NCBI RefSeq assembly: GCF_042682685.1
Contig: NZ_JBHUHX010000001.1
Coordinates: 62,001 to 126,000 of the forward strand
Length of the DNA: 64,000 bases
Direction of reading: 5' to 3'
DNA from: Imhoffiella fuscus
GTDB lineage: Bacteria > Pseudomonadota > Gammaproteobacteria > Chromatiales > Chromatiaceae
Under the pieces are notes generated by a model. That model was given only the letters and a program-made list of their open reading frames with translations, made no database searches and was not told the DNA's origin. Both the position numbers and the translations under genes were made by a program. Of this stretch, positions 54,012 through 62,348 are shown piece by piece. How positions within the stretch are numbered: the stretch's first letter is position 1; each line of letters begins with the position of its first letter.

Positions 54012-55154
54012 TCAGTAGGCCAGATGGTCCTGCGCCTCGATCTCCTCGACCGTCACGCGACGCCACATCTTGGTGTAGGTCCAGGTGGTGTAGCCGATGA
54101 TCAGTGGCACGAAGATGACGGCGGCCCAGAACATCACCGTCAGCGTCAGGTGGCTCGACACCGCGTCCCAGACGATCAGGCTGCTATTGGGGTTGGTGCT
54201 CGACGGCATGATGAAGGGGAACATGGCGGCCCCCGCAGTCACGATGATCCCGGTCAGGCCGAGGCTGCTGGCGACGAGGCCGAGTCCGGCACGATTCGAC
54301 ATGGAGGCGAGAATCGCGAGCGCCAGTCCACCGAATCCCAGTAGCGGGAAGGCCAGCGTCCAAGGATAGTTGGCGTAGTTGGACAGCCAGGCGCCCGATT
54401 CCTGAACGACCTCCTTGGTCAACGGATTGGGCGTGGCGTCGAGCGCGGGCATGGCGACGACGCGGAAGCCGTCGATTCCGAGGCTCAGCCAGACTCCGGC
54501 CAATGCGAAGGCCCCGATCGTCACCAGGCCGGCCCTTTTCACTGCGACCTTGGCGCGGCTCGACACGGGGTCGGCGGTGCGCAGTTGTAGCCAGATGGCG
54601 CCATGCATGACCAGCATGCCGACGCTGACGACGCCTGCGAGTAGGGCGAAGGGGTTCAGTAGGCCGAAGAAACTGCCGCTGTAGTAGGGGCGCAACATGC
54701 CGTCCAGATGGAAGGGTACGCCTTGCAGCAGGTTGCCGAAGGCGATGCCGAACACCAGCGCGGGCACGGCGCCTCCGACGAACAGCCCCCAGTCCCAGGC
54801 GTTACGCCAGCGCGGATCGGCGATCTTGCTCCGGTAGTCGAACCCGACCGGCCGAAAGAAGAGCGCGAATAGCGCCAGCAGCATGGCGAAATAGAAGCCC
54901 GAGAAGGCCGAGGCATAGACGATCGGCCAGGCTGCGAAGATGGCGCCTCCGGCCGTGATCAGCCAGACCTGATTGCCGTCCCAGTGCGGCCCCACCGTGT
55001 TGATGATGACGCGCCGCTCCAGGTCGTTCTTGCCGAGGAATGGGAGCAGTGCGCCCACCCCCATGTCGAGTCCGTCGGTGACGGCGAAGCCGATGAACAG
55101 CACGCCGACCAGAACCCACCAGATGAACTTCAGCGTTTCGTAATCGAGGATCAT
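54012..55154 (-). CDS. cydB: Cytochrome bd ubiquinol oxidase subunit II
   Basis: The 380-residue subunit with eight to nine helices. MILDYETLKFIWWVLVGVLFIGFAVTDGLDMGVGALLPFLGKNDLERRVIINTVGPHWDGNQVWLITAGGAIFAAWP is diagnostic of CydB. It pairs with CydA in a high-affinity terminal oxidase. AGGAGGAAAGATC precedes ATG 55154. It follows cydA after 17 bases. A high-affinity oxidase suits microaerobic respiration and protection of nitrogenase from oxygen. Confidence 0.96.
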   Translation of the reverse strand: MILDYETLKFIWWVLVGVLFIGFAVTDGLDMGVGALLPFLGKNDLERRVIINTVGPHWDGNQVWLITAGGAIFAAWPIVYASAFSGFYFAMLLALFALFFRPVGFDYRSKIADPRWRNAWDWGLFVGGAVPALVFGIAFGNLLQGVPFHLDGMLRPYYSGSFFGLLNPFALLAGVVSVGMLVMHGAIWLQLRTADPVSSRAKVAVKRAGLVTIGAFALAGVWLSLGIDGFRVVAMPALDATPNPLTKEVVQESGAWLSNYANYPWTLAFPLLGFGGLALAILASMSNRAGLGLVASSLGLTGIIVTAGAAMFPFIMPSSTNPNSSLIVWDAVSSHLTLTVMFWAAVIFVPLIIGYTTWTYTKMWRRVTVEEIEAQDHLAY

Positions 55155-55171
55155 GATCTTTCCTCCTGGGC

Positions 55172-56776
55172 TTATTCGGCCGGTTTCTGAGGGGCGGTCG
55201 CGGGTGGCATGCCTCCGGCGTGGAGATTGCCGCGCTCGTGGTGGTAGCGCCCGGTGTGCAGCGAGCTGGGGCCGAGGCGGGCGAACTTGAACATGAGGAA
55301 CATCTCGATCACGAAGAGCCCGGTGTAGAAGAGGATGAAGGCCGAGAGGCTGATCATGATGTCGTTTGCGGTGAGGCTCGATGAGGCGATGCTGGTCGGC
55401 AGGACCTCGCCGATCGCCCAAGGCTGACGGCCGAACTCGGCGACGAACCAGCCGGTTTCGGCGGCGATCCAGGGTACGGGGATACTGATGAGGAAGAGGC
55501 GCAGCAGCCAGCGTTTCTCTTGGATGACGCGTTTGGCGTTGTAGTAGAAGCCGAGCAGGAGCAGAAGCAACATCCAGACACCCGCGCCGACCATGATGCG
55601 GAAGGTCCAGAACAGCGGTGCGACCTCGGGAATCGAGTCTTTCACGGCCATTTGGATCTGTTCCTCGGTGGCCTCGGCCGGATTCTCGGTATAGCGCTTC
55701 AGCAGCAGTCCATAGCCGAGGTCGTCCTTGTGTTCCTCGAAGAGCCCGCGATTCGCGGCGGTGTCCTCTCCGCCGCGCAGACGTTCGAGATACTGATAGG
55801 CGAGCATGCCGCTGCGGATGCGCACCTCATGCTCGCGCATGAGTTCCTTGAGGCCGGTCACCTCGGTATCGAGCGAGCGGGTCGCGATCAGGCCCAGTGC
55901 CCAGGGGATCTTGATCGCGTTGCGCGTTTCCTGCTCGTCGTTGCTCGGTTCGCCATAGATCGTGAAGGCGGCGGGGGCCGGTTCGGTCTCCCATTCGGCT
56001 TCGATGGCGGCGAGCTTGACCTTCTGCACGTCGCCGACCTCGTAGCCGGATTCGTCGCCGAGCAGGATGACGGAGAAGATCGAGGCGAGGCCGAAGCCGA
56101 CCGCGACCGAGAATGAGCGCTTGGCGAACGCCAGGTCGCGGCCCTTGAGGATGTACCAGGCGCTGATGCCGAGCACGAACATGGAGGCGGTGACATAGCC
56201 GGCAGCGACGGTGTGGACGAATTTCACCTGAGCGACAGGATTGAAGACCAAATCGACGAAGCTGGTCATCTCCATGCGCATGGTTTCATAGCTGAATTCG
56301 GAGCCGACCGGGTTTTGCATCCAGCCGTTGGCGATCAGGATCCAGAGTGCCGACAGGTTCGAGCCAAATGCGGTGAGGAAGGTGACGGTCAGATGCTGGC
56401 GCTTGGACAGGCGTTCCCAGCCGAGGAAGAAGAGACCGATGAAGGTCGATTCCAAGAAGAAGGCCATCAGGCCCTCGATCGCCAGCGGGGCGCCGAAGAC
56501 GTCCCCGACATAGTGGCTGTAGTAGGCCCAGTTGGTGCCGAACTGGAACTCCATGGTGAGTCCGGTGGTGACGCCCAGGGCGAAGTTGATGCCGAAGAGC
56601 TTGCCCCAGAACTTGGTCATGTCCCGGTAGATCTCGCGTCCGGTCATGACATAGACGCTTTCCATGATCACCAGAATCCAGGAGAGACCCAGTGTCAGGG
56701 GAACGAATAGAAAGTGATACATCGCCGTGGCGGCAAATTGCCATCGCGAGAGTTCGATCATGGAACTGTCGAGCAT
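55172..56776 (-). CDS. cydA: Cytochrome bd ubiquinol oxidase subunit I
   Basis: The 534-residue heme-bearing subunit. ELSRWQFAATAMYHFLFVPLTLGLSW contains the heme d/b595 His of helix 1; GLMAFFLESTFIGLFFLGWERLSK holds the Glu pair of the proton path; the Q-loop region GLIATRSLDTEVTGLKELMREHEVRIRSGM and the GWFVAEFGRQPWAIGEVLPTS block are typical. The Q-loop is of the long type. An AGGAGA ribosome site precedes ATG 56776. First gene of cydABX. Confidence 0.96.
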   Translation of the reverse strand: MLDSSMIELSRWQFAATAMYHFLFVPLTLGLSWILVIMESVYVMTGREIYRDMTKFWGKLFGINFALGVTTGLTMEFQFGTNWAYYSHYVGDVFGAPLAIEGLMAFFLESTFIGLFFLGWERLSKRQHLTVTFLTAFGSNLSALWILIANGWMQNPVGSEFSYETMRMEMTSFVDLVFNPVAQVKFVHTVAAGYVTASMFVLGISAWYILKGRDLAFAKRSFSVAVGFGLASIFSVILLGDESGYEVGDVQKVKLAAIEAEWETEPAPAAFTIYGEPSNDEQETRNAIKIPWALGLIATRSLDTEVTGLKELMREHEVRIRSGMLAYQYLERLRGGEDTAANRGLFEEHKDDLGYGLLLKRYTENPAEATEEQIQMAVKDSIPEVAPLFWTFRIMVGAGVWMLLLLLLGFYYNAKRVIQEKRWLLRLFLISIPVPWIAAETGWFVAEFGRQPWAIGEVLPTSIASSSLTANDIMISLSAFILFYTGLFVIEMFLMFKFARLGPSSLHTGRYHHERGNLHAGGMPPATAPQKPAE

Positions 56777-57106
56777 GAGCGATTCTCCTGGAGAACGAAA
56801 ACCTGATTTGCGGATGATTCAGCTTGAGTGCCGAGGCCCTGCGTTCCGGCTTGCGTGGGCCTGAGGCGGCAATCCGGTTGCCCAGCGCTCGAGTCCAGAC
56901 TAAAGGAGTCGGGGATCATCAGAAATGACCTACCGCAACACATAGGAACCGGGGTGCCCGAGCGAAACGGAGCGGATCCAACGGATGGCGAATAGGTCGG
57001 GATACCTGGGTGTCGAACGGCTGGCGCGGTTCAGGCGTTCAGGCGGAGAGCCAAATGGGGGGTGTGCCCCGCGATCGCAAGTGCTGCGGGGCAAACGGTG
57101 ATCTGG
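56777..57106. other. Upstream region of cydABX
   Basis: A 330-base gap before cydA, on the same strand as the preceding NifX-like gene. It should carry the cyd promoter. I searched both strands for TTGAT-N4-ATCAA and found no good FNR box, and no clear -35/-10 pair. Confidence 0.4.
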
Positions 57107-57484
57107 TCAGTTGTTTGAAACGTTCAGTTGAACATGTTCATGCGCGTGCGGTTGTGCCATCGGTAGGGGGCGACCCGCAGCCAGGGTGGTGGCTGCGTCG
57201 CGCGGGTCGGTGAGGCTCGTGGCATGGACCTGGATGCCGCGCTGGGCCATACGCTCGATGAAGCCGCGCCCCGCGCTCTGGGTGATGATGACATCGAGGC
57301 CCAGCTCGAATAGTGGATGATCGTTTCCCTGATAATCGTGCATCGACATATTGGGTTGGAGGTCGAGCCGGTCGATTTCGATCGGCTCCGAGCGGCCGTC
57401 GGCTTCCAGGATGAGGAATCGCCGGGTCTTGCCCGCGTGGCCGGTGATGGTCCGGAAGTTTTGGCTGGTGACAGCGATGCGCAT
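57107..57484 (-). CDS. Stand-alone NifX/NifB-C type protein
   Basis: A 125-residue single-domain protein of the dinitrogenase iron-molybdenum cofactor family. MRIAVTSQNFRTITGHAGKTRRFLIL gives the usual first strand and the GHAGKTRRF motif whose His can bind a metal cluster; GLDVIITQSAGRGFIERMAQRGIQVHAT is the second half. ATG 57484 is chosen because GGAG lies six bases before it. It is 20 kb from nifHDK and next to an FNR-like regulator, so its cluster ligand may not be FeMo-co. The C-terminus is His-rich (HAHEH). Confidence 0.85.
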   Translation of the reverse strand: MRIAVTSQNFRTITGHAGKTRRFLILEADGRSEPIEIDRLDLQPNMSMHDYQGNDHPLFELGLDVIITQSAGRGFIERMAQRGIQVHATSLTDPRDAATTLAAGRPLPMAQPHAHEHVQLNVSNN

Positions 57485-57532
57485 CGCGTACTCCACGAAA
57501 TGAAGGATGATGAAATGGGTGCTTCCGTCACA

Positions 57533-57940
57533 TCAGGCGACCGCGCTCTGGACCTTGAGCAGGCCATTGGCCCAGTCCTCCATGGCGGCGTTTGCGATCG
57601 GCATGGGCGCCTCCAGGAAGGTGACCATGAAGCCTTGCTCGATCTCGGCCACCCCGATGGAGCGCGGTCGACCGGCGAGCGCCTGCGGACTGGGTAAGGC
57701 GATGCCGAAACAGAAGACCACGTTCTTGGCCGCTCGTATCTCATCCCCGACCTGTCCCTCGGGCAGACTCATCGTATGCGCGAGGTGATCGAATTCGGCG
57801 ATGAAGACTGCGGCCCTGTGTGCCTCGATACAGGCCCTGAAGTAGCCGCAGATGGCGTCCACCGAATCGAAGCTGGTCTCGTTTCGTGAGAATTCCAGTG
57901 TGAAGACTGGATATTCTGTGGTTGAGAACGTCTGTTTCAT
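57533..57940 (-). CDS. Unknown protein paired with NifX-type gene
   Basis: A 135-residue soluble protein (MKQTFSTTEYPVFTLEFSRNETSFDSVDAICGYFRACIEAHRAAVFIAEFDHLAHT...). It has a mixed alpha/beta look with KNVVFCFGIALPSPQALAGRPRSIGVAEIEQGFMVTFLEAPMPIANAAMEDW. Cys in AICGYFRAC and FCFG; no known motif. GGAG lies before ATG 57940. It is followed after 48 bases by the NifX-type gene, so the two probably form one operon. I do not recognise the family. Confidence 0.7.
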   Translation of the reverse strand: MKQTFSTTEYPVFTLEFSRNETSFDSVDAICGYFRACIEAHRAAVFIAEFDHLAHTMSLPEGQVGDEIRAAKNVVFCFGIALPSPQALAGRPRSIGVAEIEQGFMVTFLEAPMPIANAAMEDWANGLLKVQSAVA

Positions 57941-58137
57941 GGCGGGCTCCAACGGCGAGTGCGGTGACAATGGAGTCGCGCGGCAGGAGGATGGCCGGGG
58001 CCAGTACAGCAGCAGAGCGATGCGGATGCGGGGCGCTCTGAGGTCCACTCAGGGTCATGATTCCCGCGACGGCCGAGACGAAACGGCCGTGTGCGACGGA
58101 AGAGCGACAGATTAAGCGGTCGTATCCGGCCCGGGCA

Positions 58138-58151
58138 TTGAAATCAGTCAA
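58138..58151. promoter_or_regulatory. Possible FNR-type box
   Basis: TTGAAATCAGTCAA fits TTGAT-N4-ATCAA at 8 of 10 positions. It lies between the FNR-like gene and the downstream unknown gene (198 bases before that start). The regulator carries the ExxSR recognition residues for such sites. Confidence 0.4.
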
Positions 58152-58239
58152 GCCGTCGAGGTGTTTTGTTTCCGGGCCACCAGGGATGCACATTCACCGA
58201 GGTGTGCCGGGTCTCGCGGGGCGAGAACCGGCCGCGACC

Positions 58240-58947
58240 TCAGTCCTCGGCGATGCGTCGCAGGTTGGGGATATCCAGCAGGAAGAGGTTGGGCGTTGTC
58301 TCGACCAGCAGGCTCTGGCGCTTGAACTCGGCGATGGTGCGGCTGGTGGTCTCCGTCGTGACCCCGAGCATGGCGCCCATGTCTTCGCGGCTGAAGAGAT
58401 GGCATTCGCTCGTCTCGCGGTCGCGCACGAGTCGCAGCAGCAGTCGCGCCACGCGTTGGCGCGCCGAGCCGGTGGAGAGTTCGGTCAACCAGGCATCCGC
58501 CTCGTTCAGCGCGCGTTGCCAGCGTGCCATGAGTTCGCGGTGCAGCTCCGGGGTTTCCGCCCCCAGATCGCGGACCAGTCGGGCGGGGAAGCGGCAGACC
58601 TCGGTCAGCTGCAGTGCGACGGCATCGTGGTGATAGGCGTCGTCCAGGATGGCTTCCAGTCCGAGCACGTCCGTCGGGCGTGCGATGCGCACGATGCGCT
58701 GACCGCCGTCGGGCAGGTACTGGACGAGCTTGAGCACGCCGGTACGCACGGTGAACATGTAGTCACCCCGGTCGCCGGCGTGGTAGAGATTGTTGCCGGG
58801 CTTGAGGGTGAACTGATCGATGGGATCGTGAATACGCTCGAAGTCCCGTTCCTGCAGGCCGGCGAACAAGACCGATGTGCGCAGGGAACAATTCAGACAA
58901 TTGGCTTCGCCCGACCAGGCGTCCCGTAAAGTCACACTCTTCGTCAT
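58240..58947 (-). CDS. FNR/CRP-family transcription regulator with incomplete cluster motif
   Basis: A 235-residue regulator: N-terminal Cys segment (NCLNCSLRTSVLF), cyclic-nucleotide-type beta-roll (LKPGNNLYHAGDRGDYMFTVRTGVLKLVQY), dimer helix, and HTH FSREDMGAMLGVTTETTSRTIAEFKRQSLL, where E-T-T-S-R is the FNR recognition pattern for TTGA half-sites. C17, C20 and C118 match three FNR cluster ligands, but the fourth (C29 in E. coli) is V26 here. It may hold a cluster with another ligand or use a different signal. It is next to the NifX-type pair and cydABX, fitting a role in oxygen response. Confidence 0.87.
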   Translation of the reverse strand: MTKSVTLRDAWSGEANCLNCSLRTSVLFAGLQERDFERIHDPIDQFTLKPGNNLYHAGDRGDYMFTVRTGVLKLVQYLPDGGQRIVRIARPTDVLGLEAILDDAYHHDAVALQLTEVCRFPARLVRDLGAETPELHRELMARWQRALNEADAWLTELSTGSARQRVARLLLRLVRDRETSECHLFSREDMGAMLGVTTETTSRTIAEFKRQSLLVETTPNLFLLDIPNLRRIAED

Positions 58948-59173
58948 CGGGTTAGGTTGATCCCTTAGGCATGCGCGTCTCGTTACGGCGCGCGCGATCT
59001 GCGAATAGTAACCGATTTGCCCCGAGTGGCGTCCGGGCGAATCCTGTCATTGACATATCGCAAGGGCGCGGGGTTGGGCTGAGGTTGCGTCACCCGGTCG
59101 CCCTCTCTACTCTCGACCGGATATCGGCTTCAGACCCCTTGCTCCATCGCACGTTCAATTTTCTGGAATTCAG

Positions 59174-61063
59174 ATGTCATTGCTCAGTCTCGACACGATC
59201 AGCTTGTCCTACGGTCTTCCTCCGCTCCTGGATGAGGTCTCATTCACCATCGACCGGGGAGAGCGGATCTGTCTGATCGGCCGCAACGGTGCGGGAAAAT
59301 CCACCCTGCTCAAGATCATTACGGGCGAGGTGCAGGCCGACGGCGGCCAATTGCGGCGCGCTCAGGGGCTGCGGATCGCCACGCTGGCGCAGGAGGTCCC
59401 GCGCGGCAAGACGGCGAGCGTCTTCGAGGTGGTGGCCGATGGCTTGGGCGAGCTGGGTTCGGTCGTGCAGCAGTATTTCACGCTGTCGCACGCGCTCGGG
59501 ACCAATGCCACGGAGGAGCAGTTGGCGCATCTCGCGCGGCTTCAGCATCAGCTCGACGACCAGGGAGGCTGGGAGATCGAGCAGCGTACCGAGCGTGTCA
59601 TCTCGCGCTTGGGGCTGGATGCCGAGGCCCGATTCGAATCACTCTCCGGAGGTCTTCAGCGTCGCGTTCTGCTGGCGCGCGCCCTGGTCATCGAGCCGGA
59701 TCTGCTGCTGCTCGACGAGCCGACCAACCATCTGGACATCGAATCCATCGATTGGCTGGAGGAGTTCCTCCTCGGCTTTTCCGGATCGTTGCTGTTCGTG
59801 ACCCATGACCGCCGGTTCCTGCAGCGCGTCGCCACCCGCATCCTCGAACTCGATCGCGGCCACATCACCGACTGGCCCGGCAATTATGCCAACTATCTGC
59901 GGCGTCGCGAGGAGCGGCTGCATGCCGAGGCGCTGGCGGCCGAGCAGTTCGACCGCAAGCTGGCCGAGGAGGAGGTCTGGATCCGTCAGGGCATCAAGGC
60001 GCGGCGAACCCGCAACGAGGGGCGTGTCCGCGCACTCAAGTCGATGCGCGACGAGCGTCTTCAGCGGCGCGAATTGCAAGGGACCGCGCGGCTGCGTATG
60101 ACAGAGGCCGATCGCTCTGGAAAATTGGTCGCCGAGGCCGAGGATGTCGGCTACAGCTGGGGCGAGCGTCCGGTGATTCGGGGCCTCAACACGCTAATTC
60201 TGCGCGGTGATAAGATCGGCATCATCGGTCCGAACGGCGCGGGCAAGAGTACGTTGCTCAAGCTGTTGCTCGGGGATCTGGAGCCGCAGCAGGGCCTCAT
60301 CCGGCGTGGCACCAACCTGCAGGTGGCCTTCTTCGACCAGATGCGCGATCAGCTCGATCTGGAGAAAAGCGTCCAGGACAATGTCGCAGGCGGTAGCGAT
60401 CAGATCGAGGTTGAGGGCGCCAGCCGGCACGTCCTCTCTTATCTCAAGGATTTCCTCTTCACCCCGGAGCGTGCGCGACAGCCGGTCAAGGCGCTCTCGG
60501 GCGGCGAGCGCAATCGGCTGCTGCTGGCCAAGCTCTTCACCCGTCCGGCCAACCTGCTGGTGCTCGACGAGCCGACCAACGATCTCGATGCCGAGACGCT
60601 GGAGTTGCTCGAAGAGCTGCTGGTCCAGTTCAATGGCACCCTGCTGCTGGTCAGCCACGACCGCGCGCTCTTGGATAACGTCGTGACCAGCACCCTGGTG
60701 TTCGAGGGCGACGGCCTTGTGCGCGACTATATCGGCGGCTACGAGGACTGGCTGCGCCAGCGTCCGGCCCCGAAGCCGGATCTCGAACCCAAGTCGAAGG
60801 CGATACCGCCCGTCGAACCGGCCAGCCCCAAACGGACAGCGGATAAGCTCAGCTATAAGGAAACGCGCGAGCTGGCCGAGTTGCCGTCGCGTATCGAATC
60901 GCTCGAATCGGAGCAGTCCGACCTGCAGGCGCGCATGGCCGATCCTGCACTCTATCAGGGCGATTCGGGCGAGGTGGTGCGGGTCAAGGAGCGTCTGGCG
61001 GAGGTCGAATCGATCCTGGAAGACGCCTATGCGCGCTGGGAGGCGCTGGAGGCGCGGCGTTGA
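59174..61063 (+). CDS. uup: ABC-F ATPase Uup
   Basis: A 629-residue soluble protein with two ABC domains. Walker A sites are LIGRNGAGKSTLLKII and IIGPNGAGKSTLLKLL; signatures are LSGGLQRRVLLARA and LSGGERNRLLLAKL; Walker B sites are LLLLDEPTNHLD and LLVLDEPTNDLD. The linker carries EEEVWIRQGIKARRTRNEGRV, and the C-terminal coiled coil (ELAELPSRIESLESEQSDLQARM) is the Uup DNA-binding tail. It acts on ribosomes or branched DNA and is not a transporter. ATG 59174 matches the family start. Confidence 0.93.
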   Translation: MSLLSLDTISLSYGLPPLLDEVSFTIDRGERICLIGRNGAGKSTLLKIITGEVQADGGQLRRAQGLRIATLAQEVPRGKTASVFEVVADGLGELGSVVQQYFTLSHALGTNATEEQLAHLARLQHQLDDQGGWEIEQRTERVISRLGLDAEARFESLSGGLQRRVLLARALVIEPDLLLLDEPTNHLDIESIDWLEEFLLGFSGSLLFVTHDRRFLQRVATRILELDRGHITDWPGNYANYLRRREERLHAEALAAEQFDRKLAEEEVWIRQGIKARRTRNEGRVRALKSMRDERLQRRELQGTARLRMTEADRSGKLVAEAEDVGYSWGERPVIRGLNTLILRGDKIGIIGPNGAGKSTLLKLLLGDLEPQQGLIRRGTNLQVAFFDQMRDQLDLEKSVQDNVAGGSDQIEVEGASRHVLSYLKDFLFTPERARQPVKALSGGERNRLLLAKLFTRPANLLVLDEPTNDLDAETLELLEELLVQFNGTLLLVSHDRALLDNVVTSTLVFEGDGLVRDYIGGYEDWLRQRPAPKPDLEPKSKAIPPVEPASPKRTADKLSYKETRELAELPSRIESLESEQSDLQARMADPALYQGDSGEVVRVKERLAEVESILEDAYARWEALEARR

Positions 61064-61236
61064 GCGGGTCGGCCGTCTGGCGTTCCTGGGCTGGCGTCTC
61101 TGGTCAGCGTGGCGGGTGCTGCATTACCATCGATCCTTCTGCGGGTTGGCTGGTCCCGATAGGCTCGGCACATGTTGGTCGAGGTCTGCGGTCGTTTGTC
61201 CTGCATCCCAATCATCGCCTAATGGAGTCCTGATCC

Positions 61237-62094
61237 TTGAAGTTCTCGGTCGACGAATTCCGCGCCTGGAAGCACAAATGCGTGACCCTGCTCGGCATGT
61301 CCGGGGTGGGCAAAACCTACCTGTCGGCGATGCTGCGTCGCAACGACTGGTTCCACTATTCGGGTGACTACCGGATCGGTACCCGCTATCTGGATGAGCC
61401 GATCCTCGACCTCATCAAGGCCCAGGCGATGCGCGAGCCTTTCCTGCGCGAATTACTGCGTCGGGACTGGATCGCCATCCGCAACAATATCAAGGTCACC
61501 GACCTGGGACCCGTGCTGAGTTTCATCGGCAAGCTCGGCAATCCCGAGCAGGGCGGCCTGCCGCTGGACGAGTTCAACCGGCGCCAGGCGCTCTATCGCG
61601 AGGCCGAGATCGCCGCCATGCTCGACCTCCCGGATTTCGTGCGCAAGGCGCAGGACATCTACAGCTATGCCCATTTGGTCAATGACGTGGGCGGCAGTCT
61701 GTGCGAGCTCGACGAGCCGCGGGTCATCGAGATGCTCGCCAAGCACAGCTTGATACTCTATATCCGGGTGCCGGAGGTGGACGAGATCAAGCTCATCCAG
61801 CGTGCCCAGGCCGACCCGAAGCCGCTTTACTATCGTCCCGAGTTCCTGCAGGTCGCCGTCAAGGATTATCTCGCCCTCAAGTCGCTCGACTATGTCGCCG
61901 AGATCGATCCGGACGACTTTACGCGCTGGGTTTTCCCGCGTCTCTTCCATTCGCGGGTGCCTCGATACGAGGCGATCGCGCGTCCGTATGGTTATACGGT
62001 GTCGTCCGAGGACGTGGCCCAGGTTCGTGACGAGCAGGACTTCCTGCTCTTGATCGAGTCGGCGATCGCAAAGGCCGAGACGGTCCGGTCCTGA
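61237..62094 (+). CDS. P-loop ATPase of unknown function
   Basis: A 285-residue protein beginning with TTG (MKFSVDEFRAWKHKCVTLLGMSGVGKTYLSAML), with TGGAGTCC as ribosome site. G20-T27 is a Walker A loop (GMSGVGKT). A Walker B candidate is SLILYIRVPEVDEIKL. The rest (YSGDYRIGTRYLDEPILDLIKAQAM, KPLYYRPEFLQVAVKDYLALKSLDYVAEIDPDDFTRWVFPRLFHSRVPRYEAIARPYGYTVS) suggests a small-molecule-kinase-like fold. No known family recognised. It precedes metA on the same strand but is separated from it by a hairpin. Confidence 0.75.
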   Translation: MKFSVDEFRAWKHKCVTLLGMSGVGKTYLSAMLRRNDWFHYSGDYRIGTRYLDEPILDLIKAQAMREPFLRELLRRDWIAIRNNIKVTDLGPVLSFIGKLGNPEQGGLPLDEFNRRQALYREAEIAAMLDLPDFVRKAQDIYSYAHLVNDVGGSLCELDEPRVIEMLAKHSLILYIRVPEVDEIKLIQRAQADPKPLYYRPEFLQVAVKDYLALKSLDYVAEIDPDDFTRWVFPRLFHSRVPRYEAIARPYGYTVSSEDVAQVRDEQDFLLLIESAIAKAETVRS

Positions 62095-62100
62095 CCCTTA

Positions 62101-62126
62101 GCGCCATCGGCGGTAGCCGATGGCGC
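62101..62126 (+). terminator. Hairpin after P-loop gene
   Basis: GCGCCATCGGC-GGTA-GCCGATGGCGC is a perfect 11-bp stem with a tetraloop, six bases after the stop. Followed by CCAATTGTGTGATTT, which is only partly T-rich. Good candidate for an intrinsic terminator. Confidence 0.65.
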
Positions 62127-62348
62127 CCAATTGTGTGATTTAGAGAACGGTGTTCTCTACATTGAGTGTCCATCGATTGCTTCCCGATCTCTGGGTGCGG
62201 CTGGCGTTTCAAGAGCAGGGCGACCCGGTGTGGCCGCGCGAGTTTTCGCGCGTGAAGCCTCGGTGATGCGTATGACTGCGCGTCCACGAGACTTCGGAGG
62301 TCTCTTGCTGGACGGTTCCCGAGCGTGAAATAGAGGAACGCCAAGACT
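62127..62348 (+). promoter_or_regulatory. Structured leader region of metA
   Basis: The 222 bases before metA contain three stem-loops: AGAGAAC-GGT-GTTCTCT near 62143-62159, CGCGCGA-GTTT-TCGCGCG at 62235-62252, and GAGAC/GTCTC near 62289-62306. Methionine genes often carry SAM-responding leaders; I could not match this one to a known riboswitch class. Confidence 0.4.
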
